A DNA stretch of 15,084 nt from NCBI GenBank assembly GCA_004335635.1, contig QAXH01006273.1:68487-83570 (forward strand), given 5' to 3'. This DNA is from Chloromonas sp. AAM2 (lineage: Eukaryota; Chlorophyta; Chlorophyceae; Chlamydomonadales; Chlamydomonadaceae). Under the pieces are notes generated by a model that saw only the letters and a program-made list of their open reading frames with translations, did no database searches and had not been told where the DNA came from. Position numbers and translations under genes: made by a program. The number at the start of each line of letters is the position of its first letter. The stretch's first letter is position 1. Positions 1 through 9,107 of this stretch are shown piece by piece.

Positions 1-405
1 ATAGAAAACAACGATAAATTATCAAAAACATCTTTTTCTAAAAATCTATTAGATTATGTTTCAAATTTATCTCCATCAGATTTTTCTATTCTGTGTTCAT
101 CAGAGGGTTACAGCCATTATAAGGGTATTGGACTTCCTTCTTCTTTTACAGAATCAATTATACCTTCTGAACTTAATATTGAGTCTTTTGGGGGATTATT
201 TGAATCAGGTGTAAATGTAAGTTCTAAGCAAGTTGTTTTATTAGAAATATGGACAAATGGAAGTTTGCATCCAAGAGATGCTTTATTAATGGCTTTAAAA
301 AATCTTTCATATACTTTTAACCCTGAAAAAATAAAAATGAAGTTTACGTCTAGTCCAATTTTTTCTAACTCGACCTCATATAAAAAAATAATAGATAATC
401 TATAA
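1..405 (+). CDS. rpoA: RNA polymerase alpha subunit, C-terminal part (partial at the 5' side)
   Basis: The plus-strand frame 1 is open from the first base to a TAA at 403-405, giving about 134 residues with no start in the window. The stretch LLEIWTNGSLHPRDALLMAL near residues 80-100 matches the end of the alpha N-terminal domain, whose bacterial and plastid form is roughly LEIxTNGxIxPxEAL. Alpha dimerises and nucleates assembly of the plastid-encoded RNA polymerase. Only about 34 residues follow this block, so the usual helix-hairpin-helix C-terminal domain that contacts upstream DNA and activators appears to be absent. The residues before the block are Ser/Asn-rich and poorly conserved, as is common in green algal plastid rpo genes. 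A hairpin follows 15 bases after the stop. The family call is firm; the missing C-terminal domain is an inference from length. Confidence 0.85.
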   Translation: MENNDKLSKTSFSKNLLDYVSNLSPSDFSILCSSEGYSHYKGIGLPSSFTESIIPSELNIESFGGLFESGVNVSSKQVVLLEIWTNGSLHPRDALLMALKNLSYTFNPEKIKMKFTSSPIFSNSTSYKKIIDNL

Positions 406-420
406 AGAAAATACATGTAA

Positions 421-443
421 TGAAACTGTTTATAACAGTTTCA
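421..443 (+). terminator. 3' hairpin of rpoA
   Basis: A perfect 10-bp inverted repeat (TGAAACTGTT / AACAGTTTCA) with a 3-base loop starts 15 bases after the rpoA stop. In plastids such stem-loops usually set and protect mRNA 3' ends. That role is inferred from position. Confidence 0.6.
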
Positions 444-560
444 CTAATTTTTGTTTATTTATTTCCTTATCTACTACGCTGTATCAAAGTCAAAATATTG
501 GATTTAGCGTAGTGGTGGTATACATAATCTACAATTACGTATACCAATACCAGACCTTCG

Positions 561-817
561 CCAAATAATAAATTTGGCATATACGAAATACTAGATATCG
601 TACTAGTATTTAAATTTATTTAATTATTAGGTTACCACCACGAGTAACCTTAAAATAAATAATTATCGTCCGCTACGCCCCCCGGCCCCGCCGGGGCCGA
701 AAAGCGTAGCGTGGAGAGCATAGCCGGGCCTTTCTTTAAAGGCTAGAGACAAGGGGAAGCTTACGTCTGGGAAAATTTACGTAGTAGATTTTCATATACG
801 AAATCGTAGATTTCGTA
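561..817. repeat. Cluster of short inverted repeats in the rpoA-trnS spacer
   Basis: No gene is visible in 406-951. The spacer instead carries a series of small palindromes. CCAAAT/ATTTGG lies at 561-577, AAATACTAG/CTAGTATTT at 586-611, and GGTTAC/GTAACC brackets a CCACCACGA stretch near 631-648. TACGAAATC/GATTTCGTA with a 3-base loop is at 797-817. This density of dispersed palindromes is typical of volvocalean and related plastid spacers. Confidence 0.65.
671..711. repeat. GC-rich two-part hairpin
   Basis: The outer arms CGCTACGC (671-678) and GCGTAGCG (704-711) enclose inner arms CGGCCCC (683-689) and GGGGCCG (693-699). It is the most GC-rich element in the spacer, surrounded by AT-rich DNA. 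It could act as a 3' processing or termination structure. The related core GCGTAGC occurs again in the palindrome at 5555-5580, so a dispersed repeat family is likelier. Confidence 0.7.
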
Positions 818-951
818 CCGTTACACCAAATTTACGTAGAAAAGTTTGTTTGCCAGATTAAAGATGCTCGTACTATATAAAAGTATAAAGATTATTTAAG
901 TGAACTTAAAACTAAATAAGATTTTATCATTAAATTATTTATTTTATTTTT

Positions 952-1040
952 CGGAGAGAGAGGGATTCGAACCCTCGGTACAAAATAATTTGTACAACGG
1001 ATTAGCAATCAGCCGCTTTAGACCACTCAGCCATCTCTCC
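952..1040 (-). tRNA. trnS-GCU: tRNA-Ser (anticodon GCU)
   Basis: Read on the minus strand from 1040, the sequence begins GGAGAGA and ends in the complementary TCTCTCC plus discriminator G. It has a D-arm (GCTGAGTGG), an anticodon loop TTGCTAA with anticodon GCT, a long class II variable arm as expected for serine, and a T-arm with the loop TTCGAAC. The length is 89 nt without CCA. It decodes AGU/AGC. One oddity is the anticodon stem, which reads GCTGA against TCCGT and so has a central U-C mismatch. Confidence 0.93.
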
Positions 1041-1970
1041 TAATATTTATATCTCAAATTAATGTTGAATTACAACATTAATATTCAACTAACAAAAAAA
1101 TTTTAAGCTCCTACACACTACGTTTGTTTCATTGTATAGCGAAGAGAAAGCGTCCATAGCAGGTAGAAAATCTAACTCTAAAATATAATTTTTTTTTGGG
1201 CTTGACATGTTAAGGAGCCACTCTGGCATACCGTTATTTAAAATATTTTTGATTTATTTCATTTTATTTGTACTAAAAATAAAAAATAACATTTTATTTA
1301 AATGGTTATAACAACCAACTAATTAGAAATTAAAATAAATTAAAATTAATTAAAGTTAGTTACTTTTATAGATAGTACCCTTTTTTTGTTCTGACCTTGT
1401 TGTAAAGCGGAACCTGTCACAAATTAAAAGTGTAGTAGTTGTATACAATAATATTAGCAGTCGCTATTAGATTTTGTACACATTTATTAGAATAGAAATT
1501 TCTAATAATTGTACTGAACGTTTTTAATAATCGTACTGAACGCGCTTCACGCTTAATAAGGTTTAAACACTATAAAAAAAATAATAGTTTTTTTTTTTTA
1601 AAAAAAAGGTTTTTTGTTATATATAATATAAGTTTATACCAAGAATGTAATTATAACAAGCTTAGAAAATAATTTTTCTAATTTATTAAAAATAAAAGAA
1701 AGTTAATTTTTATTAAATTGCTCCATACAATTATTTTAATAAAATTTTTATTAAGTACATTAATTCTAGGCTTTTTCTTTTTTGAACTTTTTAAATAATT
1801 TATTTATGTTTAAATATTTTTACTCATAGCAATCTAAACGTATCATTATAGGAAAAAAACAAACATAAATGCCAGCTTTGTTTTCTGGTAACAAAGCAGT
1901 GTAGAAAATTACATGTTTCCACCGCTTCGCTATTTTTTTTTTAGTTTTTCCGGTAGATTATTAAATTATT
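1041..1970. other. AT-rich spacer without a recognisable gene
   Basis: Neither strand carries a credible coding frame here. The stretch is AT-rich with long T runs. It holds a near-perfect direct repeat of 18 bases (1503-1520 and 1525-1542, one difference; core GTACTGAACG). A CCGCTTCGC-plus-T-run motif near 1922 recurs near 4172. The chlN 3' hairpin lies just beyond. Confidence 0.6.
1503..1542. repeat. Tandem direct repeat, two 18-base units
   Basis: The units at 1503-1520 and 1525-1542 differ at one base and are separated by TTTT. Each ends in GTACTGAACG. No function is apparent. Confidence 0.7.
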
Positions 1971-1971
1971 G

Positions 1972-1997
1972 ACCCTCCAGCAACAATGCTGGAGGGT
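1972..1997 (-). terminator. 3' hairpin of chlN
   Basis: A perfect 11-bp inverted repeat (ACCCTCCAGCA / TGCTGGAGGGT) with a 4-base loop lies 61 bases past the chlN stop on the minus strand. It is GC-rich in an AT-rich spacer and is the obvious candidate for the chlN mRNA 3' end. Confidence 0.75.
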
Positions 1998-2058
1998 TAA
2001 AGATATTTGTTTTTAAATTTAAATTTATTTGTGCTTCCTCCCCTCCTATTATATAATT

Positions 2059-4620
<2,562 letters not shown>

Positions 4621-5075
4621 ATGCCTATCAAAATTCCAAAAATGGAAACTATGGAACAGTTAAAACTGGTAGAGCTATAGAGCAAAATGCTAATTAGCAA
4701 TTACGTTTTGTAAAAATTAAAGTAAAAAACATAAACGTAGAAAAACAAAACAAAAATAATAGATTGGTATTTTCGTCAAGCCAATAATATTATTATTGGC
4801 GATACTTATATTATTATAACACGTTGGTATGTAATAAGAAATGATACTGATTATGTATTGCTTTTTTTTTTTCTTTCAAGAAGCCTGATACTATGCACCC
4901 ACAAGACCAAACAATTAATCTTTGTATTTCACGTATTTTTTATATTTCTAACTGCCGGCAACATAAACTTTTTGAACCTAGTGAGGTCGAAATTTATTTT
5001 AGCGAGCATGAAGGCTTTAAAGAAAACCTAATAAATGATTTATATGAACTTATACTTGATACTTTTTTTATTTGA
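4621..5075 (+). pseudogene. Decayed copy of the 157-residue orphan gene
   Basis: The stretch starts ATGCCTATCAAAATTCC, matching the MPIRIPK start of the intact gene on the minus strand at 6224-6697, and the resemblance continues to the end. The codons for a WYFRQAN-like stretch can be read near 4765. The last 60 codons (4893-5072) resemble the intact C-terminus, sharing RQHKLFEPSEVEIY-like residues and the EGFKE block. In-frame stops appear early (TAG near 4678) and a T run near 4862 shifts the frame. It is a paralogous copy in inverted orientation that no longer encodes a complete protein. Its function, like that of the intact copy, is unknown. Confidence 0.75.
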
Positions 5076-5132
5076 AAGTATCATGAACGAAAAAATTAAC
5101 CTAATAATTTTTTTTTTTTAGTTTACGTCCAG

Positions 5133-5160
5133 AGAAAAAATTTTTATAAAAAATTTTTCT
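5133..5160. repeat. 28-bp AT palindrome, copy 1
   Basis: This near-perfect palindrome (AG, A run, T run, AT, A run, T run, CT) differs from the perfect copy at 15012-15039 by one base. The two copies lie at opposite ends of the accessory region. Confidence 0.75.
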
Positions 5161-5239
5161 AGAGCGGTAGTAGATAGTTGTAAGGAAAACCTCCTTATTA
5201 GAGAGAAGTAAAGGTCTAAATTTATTATTTTTTTTTGAC

Positions 5240-6222
5240 TTAGCCTTTAATAAGGGAATTATAGTGAATAATATTACTATTATAGGCAAGGTTAGGTTTG
5301 TAGAACCGGGGGTCCATAAACCCCCCCCCCCTTTTATAAACAATAAAAAGTATAACAAAATAGAACAAAAGAAAATAATTACTCATTTGAGTAAAATTAG
5401 GTAGCACATCACTTATAAATTTATCAAACACCTCTTTGTTAAATGAAAATTCAAAATAATTTTTAATTATTTCTTTTTTGTTTTCATCTGTTAGAAGCAT
5501 ATTTTCCATTTGAACAATTAACTCAGCTAAAAACTCATTTTTTCACTTGCTGACGTGCGTAGCCCGCTAGGGCTACGCACACTTAAATTTTGAGCTTGCG
5601 CTTGTGCAAAATCAAAATTACAAGCTTTTAAACCTTTTTCTAAAGCGTTACAAAAATCTTTTTCGACGATCAGTTACATCTCGTTTAATTTGGCTTTCTT
5701 GTTCATTTCTAGTTTTTTCTTTAAAACTGGTGCGTAGCCCGTCAGCACGCTTAGTTTTATTTTTTTGAGGGGTCTAGCGAAGTAGCATTATCTAAAGTGC
5801 GTTTTGTTTGATTTGTACGATGGTAAGTTTCTAAAGCTGAATGGTATCTAGGTAATAAACTATCTGTTGAATTTGACCTTTAAGAGTTATAGTTTGAACA
5901 GTTGGTGGTGCTACTTGAGGTGTGGGTGTAGGTAAAACTTCTTCTCCAGACGTAAACTTATCTGTTTTTGGTGGGGAAACTCCAGAGATAGTAGCACCTA
6001 AACTTTCTGCTAAATCAATTGCTTTATTAATTGTTTCAATTGTTACCTCAAATACCTCAGATAGACTTTCAACTGTTTCATTATTTTTTTTTTTATTTTT
6101 CTGTGAATAAAAATTATAATACCATAAAACTCTGTTATGTATTCAGAGAAACATTCCTCTAAAGTTTCAAACGAATATTTAAGAGGTAATAGCAATTTAT
6201 ATTTATTAAATAATGTACCCAT
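5240..6222 (-). pseudogene. Unidentified gene broken by several frameshifts
   Basis: A minus-strand ATG at 6222 begins MGTLFNKYKLLLPLKYSFET, one base past the stop of the upstream 157-residue gene, suggesting co-transcription. The frame is lost at an A11 run (about 6075-6085). A Glu/Thr-rich segment (ETVESLSEVFEVTIET) continues in another frame, then a Pro-rich linker (PTPTPQVAPPT). Further shifts near 5860, 5765, 5660 and 5540 join segments that look coherent, the last being MENMLLTDENKKEIIKNYFE (start 5509) followed by a hydrophobic stretch, YFLLFYFVILFIVY. The GC palindrome at 5555-5580 lies inside it. I do not recognise the family. Either it is a recent pseudogene or several homopolymer lengths are wrong. 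Confidence 0.55.
5555..5580. repeat. GC-rich palindrome, 11-bp arms
   Basis: GTGCGTAGCCC (5555-5565) and GGGCTACGCAC (5570-5580) flank a 4-base loop. One arm (GTGCGTAGCCC) is repeated at 5730-5740. Both copies sit inside the broken gene at 5240-6222, where they could be translated. Compare the GCGTAGC core of the hairpin at 671-711. Confidence 0.85.
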
Positions 6223-6223
6223 A

Positions 6224-6697
6224 CTAGGGAAAAGGTATATAACCTTTCCCTCTAATTAGCTGGTAATTTAGTAAATCCAACATCAAACTTTCTTTGAAAC
6301 CTTCACGGTCACCTAAATAGATTTCTAATTCACAAGAATCAAACAATTTATGTTGATGAAAGTCGAAGATTTGATAAATACGAGCTGTACGTAGATTAAT
6401 GTTTAAATCTTGAGGGCGAGGTGGCGCATTACTCTCTGGCTTTTTAAACGAAAAATAAAAAAACAATTCATTTTGATGTTTAATAACAAACCAGCGCGTT
6501 AAATTAATTGGAGAATCGCCTACAATGATATAATTGGCTTGACGAAAATACCAATCAATAATATCATTTTCTTTTTCAATGGGAACTTTTATTACTTTTA
6601 TGTTTAAAAAACGACATTGATAATTGGTATTAAGCTTTTGCTTGGTTCCAGGTTTATAATTGTAAACTCTTTCTAATTTGGGAATTCTAATTGGCAT
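6224..6697 (-). CDS. Hypothetical protein, 157 residues, duplicated in the window
   Basis: This is an intact minus-strand frame starting MPIRIPKLERVYNYKPGTKQ. The protein is soluble-looking, with no signal peptide or membrane segment. It is rich in aromatic and charged residues, with a WYFRQANYIIVGD block at about 49-61 and an acidic C-terminal block (HKLFDSCELEIYLGDREGF) at about 115-133. A decayed inverted copy lies at 4621-5075; residues shared between the copies include MPI-IPK, WYFRQAN, QHKLF and EGFKE, which supports past coding constraint. The stop is one base from the ATG of the next gene (6222), so the two probably form one unit. I recognise no family. It could belong to a former mobile element or plasmid. 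Confidence 0.7.
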   Translation of the reverse strand: MPIRIPKLERVYNYKPGTKQKLNTNYQCRFLNIKVIKVPIEKENDIIDWYFRQANYIIVGDSPINLTRWFVIKHQNELFFYFSFKKPESNAPPRPQDLNINLRTARIYQIFDFHQHKLFDSCELEIYLGDREGFKESLMLDLLNYQLIRGKGYIPFP

Positions 6698-7135
6698 ATT
6701 AATTTTTATTTATTTATTTTTTTTTTTCAATTAATAAATTGTAAACATTTTATTACTATAATTATTGTTTAGTAATAACCTATAACTAGTTTTTATAAAG
6801 ATGTAACTAACTAACACCTTAAATAAAAATAACAAAATAAAGTCTGCTTAATTTATATATAAATTAAATTTTTTTATATACTTGACTTTACGAAGATTTC
6901 TCTAATAACTAAATTAAGGTTGCTGACGGAGTTTAAGAGGGTAGGAGCGCACATTTATTTTTTTATAATAAGCTTATTTAAAATAAATAAAGGTCCACAT
7001 TTTTCTTTTATTACAAAATTTACGTTGTAAATTTTGTTCCGTCAAATAACAAATAAATTTTTCTTTTTTTTTTTATTATATCTTTTTTTATTATTTTTTA
7101 CGTTTTTGTTTTTTTCACTTTTCTATAACTATGGT
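6698..7135. other. AT-rich spacer without a recognisable gene
   Basis: The spacer is AT-rich with long T runs. The only notable item is one copy of a 30-base repeat at 7013-7042, identical to 8171-8200. The T-rich open frame at 7034-7231 is compositional. Confidence 0.55.
7013..7042. repeat. 30-base dispersed repeat, copy 1
   Basis: Identical to 8171-8200. It contains the inverted pair ACAAAATTTACG / TGTAAATTTTGT and ends GTTCCGT. The same unit is partly repeated several times in 8109-8230. Confidence 0.85.
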
Positions 7136-7513
7136 TCAAAAGTTCAAAATTTTATTACCTTTAACTACCGTTTGGTTTTGAGTACCTGGTATCATAGCAC
7201 CATAATTTCGTTTAATTTGTTGGTAGCCTAATGTAAGAACTTCCGTACTACTGACAATAGGGAATAAATTACCTATAATCGGGATTTTTTGCTTATTGCG
7301 TATTGCTTGTGTAATTCTCAAATTAATTTTCGAAAGTACGTTGATTTTGTTCTTTACTAGAACGTCAATATGTCCAGATGAGTCGCTAATATCATCTGTA
7401 ACGTCGGGTCTTCGAGGTAGATATTTACCTGTATCAGGATCTCGGTTTGTACCTAAATTACCTACGTGGTATGGATTGTTTTTGTTAAAAGTATTTATCA
7501 TTGCTATTTGCAA
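7136..7513 (-). pseudogene. N-terminal fragment of a group II intron reverse transcriptase/maturase
   Basis: The minus-strand frame encodes 125 residues. Its end, VLTLGYQQIKRNYGAMIPGT, matches the conserved start of group II intron RT domains (RT0-RT1, typically LxxAYxxIKxNxGAMTPGTD). The preceding INLRITQAIRN and IVSSTEVL stretches also fit that region. The protein stops within about 10 residues of this motif, so fingers, palm, domain X and endonuclease are all missing. Upstream, beyond a TAA at 7538-7540, the same frame stays open to about 7708 and may be extra N-terminal sequence. A domain V lies further upstream on the same strand (7763-7796), so this fragment is not in a normal position within that intron. 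It is a truncated remnant of a third intron. Confidence 0.65.
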
Positions 7514-7762
7514 TCGATTACAAAATTATAAATTCTTAATCCTATCTGGCTCACAAAACCTCACGAGTTTGTTGTCCATCGAGGACTTATCTGATAGCGG
7601 CGAACCTTTACCAGCAACTCGATCATAATTGTGTTCAACACCTGTCTTTCTTAATAGGATGAAACTAAACCCCCCATCCTTTACGATTACGACGGATGAA
7701 TTCGAAATATCTGAGGTGATCGAACATCTCAGTTACCGAAGACCTAACAAGGGTTCGTTCCC

Positions 7763-7796
7763 GAACCGTACGCGATAATTACTCATCATACGACTC
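7763..7796 (-). ncRNA. Group II intron domain V
   Basis: The minus strand reads GAGTCGTAT, then a 5-bp distal stem GATGA/TTATC closed by the GNRA tetraloop GTAA, then a two-base bulge (GC) and GTACGGTTC. It is exactly 34 nt, the canonical length, with the AGY-type triad near the base and G-U pairs where expected. Domain V is the catalytic core of group II ribozymes. A further hairpin (7711-7732) may represent domain VI but is 30 nt away, more than usual. The host intron's 5' end is not evident. Confidence 0.8.
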
Positions 7797-7902
7797 TCCA
7801 CCAACATATGGATCAGTTAATTTGAGTTTGTCTTTTTTTCTTATGCGAAGCTTCAGCTGAGCTGAGCGCAAGCGCTCCTAAACCGATGATAATAACTCAA
7901 GG

Positions 7903-8088
7903 TTATTTACCTTTCTTTTTATTTTTGTTTGATTTAGGAGCAGATTTTACCTGATTACGGCAAGATTCACGACCTCTAGCTTCCCTTATAGCTAAGGCTT
8001 CAGCAATCGCGGCAGGAAATTCTGGATTGCGATTTTCATCATGAGTGCGGCACGCCGTACCTGTACATAGTGTCAGTATTTGTTGTCC
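7903..8088 (-). pseudogene. Possible C-terminal fragment of an intron-encoded protein
   Basis: A minus-strand frame without an ATG runs from 8088 to a TAA at 7903-7905, about 61 residues. It begins GQQILTLCTGTACRTHDENR, whose Cys-x4-Cys-x2-His pattern loosely recalls the end of an HNH zinc finger, and finishes in a very basic tail (KSNKNKKKGK). It ends about 105 bases before the domain V on the same strand, the position expected for the end of an intron-encoded protein. The basic tail also resembles that of the gene ending at 12676, but this may be low complexity. The identity is tentative. Confidence 0.35.
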
Positions 8089-8108
8089 TTATCGCACTTG
8101 TCACCTTA

Positions 8109-8230
8109 AGAAAATTCACGTACAAAATTTACGTCTTAAGAGAATTCACGTAGGGGACAAAATTTACGTACAAAATTTACGTTGTAAATTTTGTTCCGTA
8201 AATTTTGTAATTTTGTTCCGTGAATTTACT
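8109..8230. repeat. Cluster of TTTACGT / ACGTAAA palindromic repeats
   Basis: At least five overlapping copies of an AAAATTTACGTA-like unit and its complement occur here, including the 30-base unit at 8171-8200 that is identical to 7013-7042. Related single copies are seen near 776, 828, 4565 and 7013. The open frame across this cluster is not a gene. Confidence 0.8.
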
Positions 8231-8411
8231 TTGGTGTGTTCCTATATTTCCGTACTTCCGTCAGTAATGGTTGAGGTTTTTAGCAGGGATTAAAAGCAGG
8301 ATACTGCAATATCGCCTTTGGTATCTTATGTGAGGGAAAAAGTGATAGAGCTATAATTTTGGTATCGTCAACCAAGGCGAAATGAAGCCTTATTTATAAG
8401 TGTCTTTCATT

Positions 8412-8448
8412 CTGGGCTAGGGGCTAACAGCTAGTGATGCTATCCCAG
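8412..8448. repeat. Stem-loop immediately before the plus-strand group II intron
   Basis: CTGGGCTAG (8412-8420) pairs with CTATCCCAG (8440-8448) with one mismatch, ending 8 bases before the putative intron 5' end. It could be a terminator-like insertion target or part of the former 5' exon. Confidence 0.5.
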
Positions 8449-8456
8449 GGGCCTAT

Positions 8457-9107
8457 GTGCGGGCGTGAATAAAGTTAAATTGTTTAATAGATACTTTAAC
8501 TTGAGTGTCTAAAATATATTGTTGTGAATTAAATAAGACAACCCTTTCTGAAACCGAAAGGAAACCTTGCGGCTTACTTGTCTGGCGAAAGTCAGCGGAG
8601 ACCATAGCATGCCGGTCTCGAACAGGATTTTTAGAGAGGAATAGTCATGAAATGGTAAATCGTTCGAGTATGGAGAAGCATTTTGTCCTCACAGGGGGTG
8701 ATTAAGTACGAGGTGAAGTAGGGAAGGATGAAGTTGAAAACCTAACTGAAAGGACCTAGGGATTGATGGCCCTAACCTCGGAGAGAGCTTATTTTTTCTT
8801 CCCCCACTGAGAATAGGTGTGGAGGGGGAGGTTCCTCAAGAACAATCTGTCTTCTTGTGTGGCCTTCGGGAGCATAAGGAGATTGTCCTATTGCCAGCTC
8901 CTAACCCTACATTTGATATATTTTGGGAACACGTTGAACTGGCTAACCCACCTGAAATAATAGTATGGTGGTAGGGAAGTCTATAAAAAGATGAAATCTT
9001 TTGCCAGGAGAGGACCTAAAGCCTGAATCATTTTAACGAATGAGTTATTCTGTTAGTTATTTAAAAGAATCAGGCGGGTGGTCTAGCCAACAGAAGAGTA
9101 AAGGAGG
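8457..9107 (+). ncRNA. Group II intron 5' RNA domains (I-III and start of IV)
   Basis: GTGCG at 8457 matches the group II 5' splice-site consensus. It is followed by structured, relatively GC-rich, non-coding sequence, as in domains I-III. Examples are GTCTGGCGAAAGTCAGCGGA (8580-8599), a CTTCCCCCACT...GGTGTGGAGGGGG hairpin (about 8799-8830) and a GTGTGGCCTTCGGGAGC hairpin region (8856-8872). The intron-encoded protein starts within about 650 bases, the usual distance to a domain IV protein. I cannot place EBS/IBS pairs with confidence. The 3' half with domains V and VI is not recognisable after the protein. Confidence 0.6.

Noticed and set aside
117..416. Minus-strand 99-residue open frame
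   Set aside because: It is the shadow of rpoA, whose conserved motif is read on the plus strand.
1202..1230. TTGACA followed 17 bases later by GGCATA, a possible sigma-70 type promoter
   Set aside because: The -10 box is poor and no gene follows on that strand.
7034..7231. Phe/Leu-rich 65-residue plus-strand frame resembling a membrane protein
   Set aside because: It arises from T runs in the spacer and overlaps the RT fragment on the other strand.
8045..8293. 82-residue plus-strand frame with repeated Val-Gln-Asn-Leu units
   Set aside because: It is a translation of the palindromic repeat cluster at 8109-8230.
8505..8705. 66-residue plus-strand frame
   Set aside because: It lies in the structured 5' RNA of the group II intron and looks like a chance frame.
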